Positions 1 through 11,948 of a stretch of DNA of 64,000 nt are shown in pieces (position 1 is the first letter of the stretch; each line of letters begins with the position of its first letter). The translations under genes and the position numbers were made by a program. The DNA is from Perognathus longimembris pacificus. Taxonomy: Eukaryota; Chordata; Mammalia; Rodentia; Heteromyidae. The stretch lies in contig NC_063170.1 in the NCBI RefSeq assembly GCF_023159225.1, positions 59,030,208 through 59,094,207 on the forward strand, in the 5' to 3' direction. The notes below the pieces were generated by a model, which had not been told where the DNA came from, made no database searches, and worked only from the letters and a program-made list of their open reading frames with translations.

Positions 1-2027
1 AGATTAATAGTTCAACAGCTGTTTGCCATCATGCTGAATTAAATAAAATGTGTCAATACAATAGACAAGAAAATTAGGGGGTAGTGCTGGGGTTTGAGTG
101 GGCATCATTAGAAGCTTAGAAGAATCAGAAATCAACAATTGAAAGAAAAATGTGTAGTTCACTTTTTGCCAAGAGCATAAAACTTGCAGTTCCCAAACTG
201 TACTCACTACTTATTCATTCAGTTTTGTTGGTCAAACACATCAGCTGTTTACCTATATGTTTGCTGGCAGCATAATACTAAAAATAAAACATAATGCAAA
301 GCTTTTATGTAAAATTAAAACAAGAAGATGTTTTAAAATAAAAAGAGAAAAGGTAAACGAAATATTTTCTCTCAAGTCCATTTGCCTTCTTTTTAAAAAA
401 AAAATGCCTATGCGATACAAATTACATTTTTCTCTTTCTTTCTTAAAGTCCCCTACTGGTTTTAGGTTTCAAAAGAGGAGCCAAGGATATGGTAAATAGA
501 ACATGTCCTTTCTGTCATTCTCTGCAATGACAAATGTCCTGTGCACAAGTACAGCTGCGCCTTAGTCTCTTTCCTATTGACCACGTGTCGTTTGCCCGAG
601 GCTACGTGGTGATCAGAAAGACCCACATTTCACCTGCCACATCCACTAACCTAACACCTTCCCAAAGCTCTGCCCTCGTGCTCCACTCAGAGCTTTGCTC
701 TGTGCAGCTCTTGTGTGAGGACAATGCTTCACGTTGGCTCTTTCTATGACACAGTTCGCCTCGCACTCCATCGGTCTGATAAGTAATACAAAAAGCAGGC
801 ACTCACAGGTGTCACTTGGAACTGAGTTGCAGGTAAGTGTGGAGGTGTGATCTCCTACCACACAGGCTGACAAGGGACAACATAGAGTCTGGTTGGGTTT
901 TGGGGTTGGTTTTTTTTTTTTTTCCTATTAAACGTATTTCCTCCTTTTCTTTTATGGCAGCTAAAACAAATGATCGTGTTTTCTTCGCTGTATTTCATGT
1001 TATGCAACCGCGCAAAAGGGGTCCTAAAGGAGGGCCAAGGTAGATACCTCAAGCTTCAGCACAGCTAGTGCTGGACTAGAACCTACTGCCTGCCCAGCCA
1101 TTCAGGGGGATGGAAACCAGTAAAGGCAGCCCTCAGGGGAGAGCACCCCTTCTTTCTCTGAAGTCCAGGAACATGGCTCAAATTCCCCAGACCCTCAGCT
1201 CCTGCAAGAGAGGCAACAGAAGTCATTTGTGAAAATAGGTACAAATAGGCCAATTTCCAAGAGAGGGCTGCCTCTTTAAGTAGTCAATCTTAACCCATGC
1301 TGGCTTTCTTCATCTTATTTTTCAATGATTTCTTCAAAAACACGAGACATATCAACACATATTTGACTAGTTGCAAAATGATCATACCAGGGTCACTATC
1401 TTGTCTGCACTTAGAAAATCCTCCTTAGAAACAGCGCTGATACGATTTTGCTCTGCTCTCAAAATTTTCCATATGAAGTCAGCTTTACAAACATTGGAAG
1501 GCGGTGAAGAAAAAAAGAGTTAGGAAAAGGAGAAGAAAGAAAAACAATGAAATGGCAGAGAGTAAATGGGGAGGATAAGAAGCAAAGATAGACACAGGTG
1601 AGGCAAAGAGAGGCGAAAGAAACTATTGTCCAGTACAGATCCTGGCCACTAGAAGTGACCGTAAGACCACACATGTTGTTGGGGTGTAGAATGCTAGATC
1701 CCCTTTGCTTGGCTTGAGCCAAAGAACTTTAAGCATTTTATGTCCGGATCCATCATTTCCCAAATCTCAGTCCTATCCCTGAAGATAATATTTTCCCTCT
1801 ACCTGGCTCACCCTCTGCAACCCTCCTCAATCCAGAGTGCCTAACTTTGGAGTCCATTCTAGTAGACAAGTAAAATATATATATATAAAATACTCTACAA
1901 AGCAAGCCACGTGGCCCAGGCAATCCCAAACCAAGGCTTGCTAGTGGAAATCTCTAGTAGGCTGGCAGGCAAGGCCTCCTAAGAATGCCACATTCATGGG
2001 CTGGGTCTGTCTCATCTGCAAGAATGA
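1..2027. other. Unique non-coding DNA, no repeat recognised
   Basis: No SINE, LINE, LTR or RNA gene is visible. Open frames are all under 90 codons and lack recognisable motifs. A perfect splice-donor consensus (CAG then GTAAGT) lies on the plus strand at 832/833, with a modest acceptor-like TCTGTGCAG ending near 709. The interval between them has no convincing coding frame, so I do not call an exon. A short TA run lies at about 1873-1887. Confidence 0.6.
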
Positions 2028-2047
2028 CTCTCTCTCTCTCTCTCTCT
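2028..2047. repeat. (CT)10 microsatellite
   Basis: Ten uninterrupted CT units, with no adjoining SINE tail. Confidence 0.95.
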
Positions 2048-4330
2048 TGCCTTCCACAAAAGTAAAACCCTGGCCATGGCCATGTGAAAATATTTTATAG
2101 GTATCCTTTAACAGCCTTTACGTGTTGAAACCCAAAAACAATATTTGCTGTTTTGCTTTTGAAGCCCTAACAAAGCCTTTGTTTTAGATTTACCTTTGGT
2201 GTGCAATAAGAGTTAATAATCAAATCCATCCCAACCCCCACAAATGTTAAACAAAAAGATAAAAGAAATGCAAATAGCTATTGTCATGGAAAGTTAAAGT
2301 ACCTGTCTGTATTTTTAAGTGAAAACTATTATCTCTATCAATCAAAATTTAAGAATACAATAGCGCTAATCACAGAAGGTGCTCTGACGAGTTACTTTCT
2401 CTCAGGGAGGAAGAAAAAAAAAGTATTTTTCCTCTTAAAAACCGAGTATAAAAGTCATATACTTACAATTAGATAGAATATTTGTAATTTTATTATTAAG
2501 AGCCGTCAGCAGCCTTACTGTTAATCAATGCTTCTAAGTCTCCAGACTGATTTGTACTCAAGAAGACCCAAGTCCCCACATATTTTTTTTAATAAGGTTG
2601 ATGAAATTTTATTTAAATTCTCCCACTTCCCAACCTGTGGGGTAACAGCACACTCTTCTGTTGAAAACAGTTACTCAGACAGAGGCAGCAGATGAGTGGG
2701 AAGGGATAACTCATTTCAGAAGCTGGATGGAATCCCCACACCCTGAAATACCCAGACCCGGGACAGAGCCCCTGTGGGCATCGCCTCTTGAAATGATAAA
2801 CACCCGGACCTTAAAAAAGAAGAGGCTCATCCCCAGCCGGTGATCCAAGTGTATAGTGCAACCATTTCCCTGGGTCTTTTCATTCACTTTTCAAAATAAA
2901 GATTGCCTTCGCCCCTCATCCGAACAACAACAAAAAATAGCAAGACCCCAGATAGTAAAAACAAACAGCACCAGATTAAAATTCCTAGAGCAAACAGTTA
3001 AGCCGGGATGCCATTATGCAGACTGAGGCTGGCTGGATGTCTTGTTCACCGTGAGGCCAAAAGGCTGTCATTTACCCCAGCAGGATCAGATTTCCTTCCC
3101 TCTCCACCACCTCCCAGAGCGCCACGCCAACATCTCCAGTGTGCTATTAATATCAATAAAGAGATGGTTCGATTTCCACACAAGAAAAAAACCCTTCCTA
3201 TTCCTGCACACGGACCTTCGGGAAGGACCCTGGCCCGCTCCACACAATACAGCGACAGAGTTTCCCCAGCTTTCTTCCAGTTCACTTTTGTACACTGTTG
3301 GAAGGCTTTTAGCAAACAATGTCAGCATTATCTGCGGGATAGTTACAAAACAGGGTTTGTTAGCACAAAGCATAATAAAGCTGCTCTCTCCCTCTCTCCC
3401 TTTTCTTTTTCATTCCAGTGCAGTCCCCCAGAGCCTCTTTCTCCCTGCCAGTCCACAATCCCGACACAATTGCCTACAAGGCACCTGCGCTGCGCTATTT
3501 CCAAGGCAGCCAAGCCCTGAGCAAGGGCCCAGGGAGCAGAGCGGCTGGCCGGCAGTGCCCAGAGGGGCAGCCCCCAGTACCCTCTCACATTTGTAAAACG
3601 AAACAAAAGTGTCAGCTTGGCTTGGTCCACACTTACCCCGTCATGGTGGGGAGGCAAAGCTTTGGGGCAGGAGAGGCAATGTTCACACAATGGAAGAAAA
3701 GTTGAGTTTGGAAGGAGGAAAGTACAGGCAGGCACTTGGAACCCGCAGGCTCTCTGGGCTCCCAAGCTGGCTGCCGGGTGAGGAAGGACTGAAGGTATGT
3801 GGGTTAAACATAACAAAAGCCACTGCCTTACTCTAGATTAAATATGCAGGAAGAGGCCCCTTTGCATAAACACAAACACTCAGCAAATGAATAACTGGCT
3901 CAATCAGACGCCCGCTGTGCCTTCTACCTGTCCTCCTCTCTCTGACAAGAAGACACTGCCAGTTCTAAGGGACACCGTGACAAGCGGAGACCCTTAAATG
4001 CTATGTTGCTATAATAACAATTAAAATGAATTGCATTCATTAGTAATTAAGAATTTGCTGCCGCAGGGGAGGGGGAGGTTGGCAAGGAGGGAGATATAGT
4101 ACTATTGTATTTCAAGCTACTCCAAAAAGAACTTGGCACGGTCCATATATCAGCACAGTTCTGCTGTGGGCTGCATTTTCAGATCTAATGTTCGGTGTGA
4201 GCTTTTAAACAAGCACAATTTAAGGTAAGAGATACAACTGCTTGTTTCTCCACGTTGTGGCATTATAAACGGGTCTCTGTAAGTCTGTGCCTAAGGAAAG
4301 CTATATTTCACCTAGACTTACAAAGGTTCA
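2048..4330. other. Repeat-free unique DNA, possible regulatory region
   Basis: No mobile element is recognised in about 2.3 kb. The 3000-3800 part is GC-richer than its flanks, which explains overlapping open frames of 157 to 184 codons on both strands (3008-3816). None carries a family motif. Around 4019-4050 there is a cluster of TAAT/ATTA cores (homeodomain-type sites), and near 3861 a TTTGCATAA octamer-like site. These are compatible with a conserved enhancer but are not proof. Confidence 0.35.
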
Positions 4331-4412
4331 CATATAAAATGCATGCATGCACACTCATGTGCAAACGTACGCATGTATGTCCACACGCATACATGTATGC
4401 ATAGATAAAGGC
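4331..4412. repeat. Degenerate ATGC/CATGTATG alternating tract
   Basis: An imperfect simple repeat of alternating purine and pyrimidine built from ATGC, CATG and TATG words. No transposon is attached. Confidence 0.7.
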
Positions 4413-4710
4413 AATACACATACACGCTGTCATGACACTCTCTAGTTCACTAATCATTTAAAGAAAATAATAGGGAGTTTTCTAAAAATATATCCCAAAT
4501 GCTTGCCTGTTAAATATCACCCACCAATCTTTGGCCAGTCATTTAAAAGCATCACCCATGTACTAGAAAGGATGCTTTTAACTGAATGGCCTAAACCACT
4601 TATAATTTCAATTAAATAATATAATTATAGTCAACAATTTTTCTCCATTTCGACAGAAAATATGCCATACCTCAATGTAATTAGTCGATAGAACCCAGGA
4701 ATTTAAACAA

Positions 4711-4722
4711 GGGGGGGGGGGG
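4711..4722. repeat. G12 homopolymer
   Basis: Twelve consecutive G on the plus strand, not attached to a mobile element. Confidence 0.95.
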
Positions 4723-6260
4723 ACTGGAAATTCTCTACTACCTTTTCCCACTTTGTGGAAATTCACTACCAGGGACCTTTTACTTTCTGACATCCAGCTA
4801 CATGTTGATCTTAGTAACTGAATAATTCTTAATGAATTTTTCACTGTTAAATGAGTTCTACTGAAACATAGGTAAGATTAGGTTCATCTTCTGCTTTCTA
4901 ATGCCAATCTGTACTTTGGGGGCAAATCCAACACTGCTTTCCTATAAGGTAGGTTTCGATTGATATTTGGACTCAAAAGGCTAGAATGTGCGTCCATCTT
5001 AGCCTCAGAGGAGGCACCCCAACTCTCCTAGCCAAGAGAAATAAGGTGCTTTCTAATTCAAAATCAAGTTTTATTTTTATTGGTATAACACATCATCTGA
5101 CTGCAAAAAAGAAAAAAGAAAAACCCCACTCAGCACAAAAAGTTTTGTTTTTCAATATCACAAACAAAAAGCTTACTTAAAATATATATGACGGGAATTT
5201 GGGGGGGAAAAGCAACACTTGACAAAAAAAAAAAAATCCCAAAGGGGAAAGTATAGGTTCTCAATGAAGAATTCTCAGGAAAACTAAAAGACTGATTTTG
5301 TTCACTATTTTGGCCTTGAAGTGACCTTCTAAACAAGGTGTTAGACAATCTGTCTCTATGACCAGTCATAATCTGACCTTGATACAAACAAACCATGGAC
5401 GGAAATTCAACCAGTACAACACGGTGAGAAAACCTCTGCCCATCCCAGAGGAGCTTCTGGGGACTATTTGGCTGGGTAGAGTGGACAGTGAGACTTCCTA
5501 CTTCCTTATCTCCTCCTGGGTGAAGTGCTGTTAGTGGAATCCAATAGTAACGCAAACCTGGGTGCCACATTATAGGATTATAGGGAGGATCTAATTCCAT
5601 ACACATTAGATACTGTCCTGGAAATGAATGCTTTCATGAGGGCTGGGAAATAAAGACAATGATCCAGGTAAGGGATCCATGCATTGGGGCCCAGCTAAGC
5701 TCATCCTAGAAGAGTGCCAGCTCCTGGAGCAACCTGCACAGACACAGACAGGGGTTGTGACAAAAATCCATGTGCATGCTTTAGATGTTGAGTGACACAT
5801 ACTGAGGCACAGAGTCAAAGATGTCATCCTGACACAAGCGCCCCTCGCTGTTATCATGAGAGAAAGGGAAGGGGGAGGAGGAGAGGGGGAGGGTGCAGTG
5901 CAGTGAGACCTCTAGAAAATAAACAGGGTGTACAGTTTCAAAGGCTTCAGACACAGACATTTCATTGTTCAAGCCAATTATCAGCGGAAAATAATAACAA
6001 CAGATGGATTCGGAGTCACTGACTTTTCATATGCACTTCATCTCGGCGGAACAGATGATGAAACAGGAGAGCTAGCTCAAAAAGGCAAAACATCTTGCAG
6101 TAAAAGAACTCTACAGTCCAGATGGGGACCTTCTAAGGCTGCTGATTATCTTCTTATAATGTTGTAAGATAGTCTTACTAAAACATTTCAAGAACTGATC
6201 CGATAGGATGCCTACAATGGCTTCATTATTGGGAAGGAATCGCCTCAGACTTGTGACTAA

Positions 6261-6274
6261 CCCCCCCCCCCCCC
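6261..6274. repeat. C14 homopolymer
   Basis: Fourteen consecutive C on the plus strand, the longest G/C run in the window. Confidence 0.95.
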
Positions 6275-7363
6275 GGCAAGGATTTCAATAAAGTTAAGAC
6301 TACAAGTTTCTTGTGTGCTCATTGGGGACAGCAGGTTCCAACTCAAACTGGAAAATCTGTGCTCCATGGAGAACAAACCATCGCCTAAAGAAACTGCATT
6401 TGTCCCTTTCTCTCTTCTGAATGAGGGAAGAAAGACAAACTAGGACTGTAAAAAGGGCATTAGATGATTCCAAGGCACTGAATCATGATGGGAAAGGGAA
6501 GAGAAAAGAGCTCTAGATCAGCAGTCCCTCGTTAAAGGCATTTGGTGATAAAACACCATCCTTTAGATGCGGTTAGAACATCTTAACTACCCCTTGTCAT
6601 TGGTGACTGCAAAAGATAATTTGTTTTTAGTGGGAAATAAATATAAATTTCAATGGTGGCATGATTAACCATTCTAATAAAGGCTATCCAAATACTCAGG
6701 CAAAAAACTCACACACTAACACAATCTCAAAAAGTTGAATATCAGGAAATCAAACTCACTAGTTAATAAACCCATGACGTAAAGAACACATAAAAAGTCA
6801 TGGAAAAAAATTCCATCTTAATCACATAGGCTGCATTTCTGCTCTAATAATGTATCTGATTTGTCTACATCTATCTCCATCCATTCACCCTCAATTTCAC
6901 ATTCATAATGTAGCAGAAATTTTCTCTGAATTGATATAAAATATGGTTAAAGTCACTATGCTAAGAAAAAAATAACACAGATCCCCTCCGACTATTTACT
7001 AACATGCTTAACATTTAAAAAATATTTTTATGAACACACTGTTGACTTCACAAGTTTATAATGTAAGTAAAAAAAAAAAATCCCAGTTAGGATTTCTTTC
7101 AAAGTACTCTAACAAAAGTAAATTCGTAGCAGAACACACAGGCTCGAAGAAAATATCGCCCAGGGCAAAATTCTGCAACTGCTTTAAGAAGCAAACAAGA
7201 ACACAAAAGATGTGTAATGCGACCATCTGGCTCTCCTCATAGTATATCAATGCCTCAACTTTATCCCCACCCCCTGGGCCAGCCCACACCAATGCCACAA
7301 AACCAAACGGCTTCCCGGATGCTTCCTGCATAGCAAACTTACACAATTCAGCCAGGATGCAGG

Positions 7364-7365
<2 letters not shown>

Positions 7366-7447
<82 letters not shown>

Positions 7448-7448
7448 T
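7366..7448. repeat. (TG)n microsatellite, about 40 units
   Basis: A TG array with one GTGAG interruption and one GGTG near its end. It directly abuts the 3' (tail) end of the minus-strand SINE that follows, so it probably grew from that element's A-rich tail. Confidence 0.95.
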
Positions 7449-7656
7449 CCAGGTCCTGGACAACGATCCTTGGCCATTTCTGTTCAAGGCTAGTGCTACA
7501 CAACTTGAGTAACAGCTCCACTTCTGGCTTTTTGGTGGTTCATTGGAGATAAGAGTGTCAAAAACTTGGCTTCCTTGGCTGACTTCAAACCCTGATCCTC
7601 AGATCTCGGCATCCTGAGTAGCTAGGATTACAAGCCCTGAGTGACTGGCACCTAGC
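7447..7656 (-). mobile_element. 7SL/B1-Geo composite SINE, minus strand
   Basis: Read on the minus strand, it starts with a 7SL/B1-like head. The complement of GAGTAGCTAGGATTACA marks the 7SL region and lies at about 7615-7631. It continues into the Geo-type right half with its GTGGCTC-like A box. The Geo part is degenerate and the tail merges with the TG array. Confidence 0.8.
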
Positions 7657-8916
7657 GCGAGTTGAGTTCTTTTTTGTTGTTGTTTGTTTCGGTTTTATAC
7701 ATCATCTAGTATCCTATGAATTTCCCCAAGTTCAATGACTTCCTTACCAGCCTTACTCAGACTGGGACTTCTTCGAAAAACCACTGAGAACCTTAGTGTC
7801 ATGAAGACGCTCTCACGTGGACTTATCTGTCGGGTTTTGAGAAGAGCACACTCCATAACCTTTGTCTCTGCCATCTTGTGCTTTCTGTCTCAATTAGGTT
7901 TTAGATAGCAACATATGAAAACCAAAAATAAAAGAACTCTAAACCCATTCCAATTAAAATCATTATTTTGGGGGACAAAAATACTGTGGGTTATCTACTG
8001 AAATAACATTAATCACCTCCCTTACAAGTCACAGTATGCCTTGGAATGTTGCTTCTGTCTATGTCTTTAAACATGTATTGAACAACCACTGTGAAGTCAT
8101 TGCTGGACATCAAAATCTACCATTCTCTTGTGTACCAACATGGCCTGCCCGGTATATTAAACCAGAAACTCTTCACCGTATTAAAAACAAACAAACAAAG
8201 AAGCCTTTTACACACAGGTAAGCGGACACCGTTTACTTATTTATATACTTCTTATTTACTTTTGCAGACAGAATTGCTGGATACAGGATAGTTACATCTG
8301 CTTGTCAGAGTCAAACCGCTTTCAAAAAGTGGAAATGGAGAAGCTTAATGGAAACCTTGGCTCCTTAAAAGACAACAACCATGGAAAATAGATACCGCTC
8401 AAATGCTCCTGCATATTCTTCCACAGAATCCGCTAGAACAAGTGTCTACACTGGCCAATAGTTCTCAGATGGAAGCAGGATTTGTAAGGAGGCAGGGCTG
8501 TCTAGTTTACTTGTTTTCTTCCTGTCATTGGCTTTTCTCCATGCCCATCTCCTTCTCTATGCCCAGTGATAAGGAAGACTTGCCTGGCTTTCCATACCAT
8601 AATCATGTGTGGTTAGGTGATTCTGCCCAGAGACCCCTGGTCTGATGAGCAGTGGTCAAGCGAAAGAGACACACAGCAATTCCAGCCAATGAATGAGCCC
8701 TTGGCTAATAGTCTGAACCTGCACCACCAGTACCTGGACCACAGTGGCCAGGTGCATGGCAGCTGACCAGACCCAGGATAGCATAGATGGCTCCAGGTGA
8801 CAGCCCTCAAGGATACTACTCATCCATGACTACATCTGGCTCTTGGAATTTCAATCCCCAGTGAAACAGACTCATTTCGGTTTTTCTTATCCTAAGAATA
8901 CCTGGTAAAAAAAAAA
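7657..8916. other. Unique non-coding DNA
   Basis: No repeat family recognised. An open frame at 8036-8217 runs to a CACACAG/GTAAGC donor-like site, but the acceptor side is weak and the peptide is unfamiliar. Confidence 0.55.
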
Positions 8917-9145
8917 CAGGACTGGAGCTCTGCAGAGAGGGGTAGCCTAGCAAGCATGAGGCTCTGAGTTCAAATCCACGTACAAGCAAGGGACAGAGGG
9001 AAAGAGGAAAGGAGGGAAGAAAGAAGGGAGGAGAAAGGGAGAAAGAGAAAAAGGAAAAGTGGGGAACAAACAGGGAAGGAGGGAAAACAAAAGAAACAAG
9101 TAGGAAAGGAGAGAGGAAAGGGAAGGAAGAAGAAAGGAAATAGGA
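8917..9145 (+). mobile_element. ID-like tRNA-derived SINE with long purine tail
   Basis: The 75-base body keeps the tRNA-type promoter layout: GTAGCCTAGCAAGCATGAGG, then the B-box-like GAGTTCAAATCC. It is followed by about 150 bases of GGAAAG-type purine repeats to about 9145, which look like an expanded A-rich tail. Confidence 0.7.
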
Positions 9146-10082
9146 TAGGTATCCAGTTTGTGAGCCACATGAAGACATCCCAGCATCCCATTCCGATTCC
9201 TCCCACTGGTGACGTCATCCCCACCACTCCTGGTGCACAGGGAACCCTCCAGTGCCCTTACACTAATTTGATTATGGCCCACAAACATCGCTGGAGGGCC
9301 TCCAACTGCTTTTGCTCCCTAAACAAAGGTCTCCCAGGACTTCCCACGCCCCCTCCATTATTAGTTCTCCAACTGCCATCCTTGGCAGTGATGGCCCCTC
9401 CCTGTCTGCCAGGGACCTCAGAGGAGAAACTTACCTTTTGGCCACCAGAGAAACACCAAATAATGACACCACCTTTCCTGGCACCTGGTCCTCCCATTTC
9501 CTTTCCCAGGCCTCTCTTCCTGCTTTCCCTGACATTTGTAGCTTCGAGCTCCAGTCTGCCCTCAACTCTCCTTGACCCTGGTCTTTTCCAAAGCTCACAC
9601 TGAAACACTCCGGAAAGCCAGGAGCACTGAGAAGCAGGCTTCAGGTCATCCTCTGGGGTCCTTCGCTAGGAAGGAACCGATAGACTCAAAGGATACTGTA
9701 TTCATCATGTTAGGCAACTTTTCATCTTGATGACCACAAAGCTCCTAGAAGCCCCAAGAGCCCAGTCAAGGAGAAGGGATGCTAGAGAGACACCTGGCTG
9801 GCTTCCATATGAACAGGGCTGCTGCCACAGTGCAAAGTGTGCCACACCTACACGAACGGCTGAAGCCAGCAGAGGACTTTGACAAGCTCAGCCCCTGCCT
9901 TCCAGGAAACAACCAGTCAAACCTGCCCCGTTAGACAAGCTGTGGTAGAATTGTCCTTTTCTGTCCTGTAAGACATCGGAGACAGGTGAGGGGCCATGCG
10001 TTGTTGCCAAGGGTGGGATTCTTAAGTCCACAGCAGAGAATTCAGGCTTCAAGGAGGTATTTCTCTCCAAAGGAAGGAAGAC

Positions 10083-10085
<3 letters not shown>
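9146..10085. other. Unique, moderately GC-rich DNA
   Basis: No mobile element recognised. The 9200-9600 part is open in several frames on both strands, a compositional effect. One interval is singled out separately as a weak exon candidate. Confidence 0.5.
9435..9599 (-). other. Weak candidate exon, minus strand
   Basis: On the minus strand the interval is preceded by TTTCCGGAGTGTTTCAG and followed by a good donor, AAAAG then GTAAGTTT. It is 165 bases, exactly 55 codons, and open throughout in the frame starting just after the acceptor. The acceptor tract is poor in pyrimidines and the peptide is not recognised, so chance is likely. Confidence 0.12.

Positions 10086-10135
<50 letters not shown>
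10086..10135. repeat. (CA)n microsatellite, about 25 units
   Basis: Uninterrupted CA array with no recognised SINE at either side. Confidence 0.97.
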
Positions 10136-10136
<1 letters not shown>

Positions 10137-10340
10137 CCCTCATCCTCTTTTATGAGCTGTTCCCAGCTCCTGTGTATTTGAAATGACTTTAAAAACTGTG
10201 AACACTTTCTACGCAATTTCCCAGCCACAACAAAAGTTCAAGATAATGAAGGGAGAAAACGGCCCAAGAGGCTACAAATAATTGATATCTGTTCCTCAGT
10301 TGAAATTGCCTGGTGAGGAAAAGCAACAGGTACAGAACAG

Positions 10341-10400
10341 TGTTACACAGCAGGGAAAATGTTACACAAGTAGGGAACAATGTTACCCAGTAGGGAAGAA
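10341..10400. repeat. Short minisatellite, 3 copies of about 20 bases
   Basis: Three consecutive units with the core TGTTACACAGTAGGGAA (units begin at 10341, 10360 and 10381; lengths 19, 21 and 20). The copies differ by a few substitutions and one-base gaps. Confidence 0.85.
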
Positions 10401-10539
10401 GGCGGAGGGAGTACAGGACCAATGTGTGTGTTTACACATGCTGCCTTAGGCATCTCACTGAGAATGCAGTGTTAATACAGTGTTACTACTGCACTAGACT
10501 CAGACCCTACCCACAGGGTTTAGTAAAAGCCCTCAAGTG

Positions 10540-10715
10540 CAAAACACAGCTCTGCTACTTGCTGATCTAATGAATTTAGGACCTTAAGTTCTTTATTCCT
10601 CAGTGTACCCACCTATAAAATGGGTTTAGAGTCCACAATCTGTTTGTGAGGAATTAATGAAGCAGAAAAGGGGAATAGGATATTGCCTGGCATATGAAGA
10701 ACGTGAAACGATGGA
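10540..10715 (+). mobile_element. MIR SINE, ancient, plus strand
   Basis: The order of MIR landmarks is kept: CTCTGCTACTTGCTG, a region ending in TTCCTCAGTGTACCCACC, then TATAAAATGGG, GAGGAATTAATGA and TTGCCTGGCATATG. Divergence is heavy, as expected for MIR. Confidence 0.8.
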
Positions 10716-11715
10716 ACAGTCACAGCTGGTACAGACAAAGATAATATAACTAATGCAAATCTAAAATTACCTACACCTCATCTCCGCCATCTCTTCAAGT
10801 GGATCATGGTTGACTGCTATATTACAGGTTAGGAACCGGACAAAATGTGAATGGGGTTTTTGAACCTCTCACAAACACAGCGATGACAGGGAATGAGAGC
10901 TCTTATCCCTCCACCCAACCTAACCTGGGGAAACATAGATTTCAGAGTGGAGTTTCACCTACCTCAGTGGAGGCAAATGGTGAGTTAGGAAAGAGCTACC
11001 ATGGAAGGTCAGCGCTGGCTCGCTGTCCTGCTAACAAGCCAAACGTTCTTTGAGGAGATCTTCAAAGAAGGCAAGCAGAGAGGCCAGTCTGGAACCCAAA
11101 GGCATTGAAACACTTTTCCTTGTGCTTTTCAAGTCTTTGCAGATAGATTCTGTTACTGATTTAGGATCTTAAACAGTTTGTTTATTTTTTAAATGCCTTT
11201 CAGCTCACCTTTAATAACATGTTTCTTTGACTTGGCTGAACTATGCCTCAGAAGAATTACAAGCGGGAATATGGCTGGGTAAAAGGTTCAGGAAACTAAT
11301 CCACACCTGGTCCATGTAAAAAAAAAAAAAAGACAAGCTCATATTTTCCACATAGAAACAAGCCTTTTTATATGAACCAGCCTTTCATTTAACTACCCAG
11401 GCACTCTGCCCACTACAGTGTATGCAACCTCCCTTTCACGTGCTTCTCCGCTTGAATAACGAGACAGTTAGAGAAGCCACCTCTTACAACCACACCATGG
11501 GCTTTATCAGAGATGGTGATGATGGTAAGGATGATGGTGGTGATGGAAGAAAAACATCACCCGCTATTTGGTTTTAAAAAAAAAATTCACTTTGTTTTAC
11601 CAGTGACAAATGACCAAGGCACCGCTAAGAATTGGCTTAGGATAAAGTGAGAAATTCTGTATCTTTCACAACTAACTTTCAGATTTCTATTTATTTTTCT
11701 CCCTCTTTTTTCTTT
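10716..11715. other. Unique non-coding DNA
   Basis: No repeat apart from a short imperfect GAT/GGT-rich tract at about 11513-11547 and an A14 run near 11318. The A run has no processed-gene body in front of it that I can recognise. Confidence 0.55.
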
Positions 11716-11948
11716 GGTCCAGTCCTGGAGTTTGAACTCAGGGCCGAAGTGCTGTCCCTGAGATTCTTTTGCTCAAGGCTAGTGCTCTACCAATTGATCC
11801 ACAGAGCCACTTCGGGCTCTTTCTGAGTAGTTTATTGGAGATAAGAGTCTCCTGGTCTTTCCTGCCCAGGCTGGCTTTGAACCACAACTTTCAGATCTCA
11901 GCCTCCTGAGTAGCTAGGATTTCAGGCATGAACCACTAACACTCGGCT
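11716..11948 (-). mobile_element. 7SL/B1-Geo composite SINE, minus strand
   Basis: Nearly full length. The Geo tail begins with the complement of the CAGGACTGG terminus (GTCCAGTCCTGG). The Geo promoter boxes follow, then the linker GGAGATAAGAGTCTCC, then the 7SL head with GCCTCCTGAGTAGCTAGGAT. Confidence 0.92.

Larger units (their letters stand above)
4413..7365. other. Unique DNA without SINEs
   Basis: AT-rich sequence with no recognised transposon. It contains a G12 and a C14 run, listed separately. A 158-codon minus-strand open frame at 5130-5606 has no motif and no promoter or splice context, and I treat it as chance. The 5930-6130 part is rich in mixed motifs and could be conserved, but nothing identifies it. 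Confidence 0.5.

Noticed and set aside
820..840. Perfect splice donor CAG/GTAAGT at 832/833
   Set aside because: A nine-base match is expected about once by chance in a window this size, and no coding frame or good acceptor accompanies it.
3008..3816. Overlapping open frames of 157 to 184 codons on both strands
   Set aside because: They coexist in several frames of a GC-raised region, have no family motif, start context or splice pair, and fit chance.
7056..7487. 143-codon minus-strand frame
   Set aside because: Its core is a long His/Thr repeat that is simply the TG microsatellite translated.
8816..9288. Minus-strand frames rich in Phe, Leu, Ser and Pro
   Set aside because: They translate the purine-rich SINE tail at 8990-9145.
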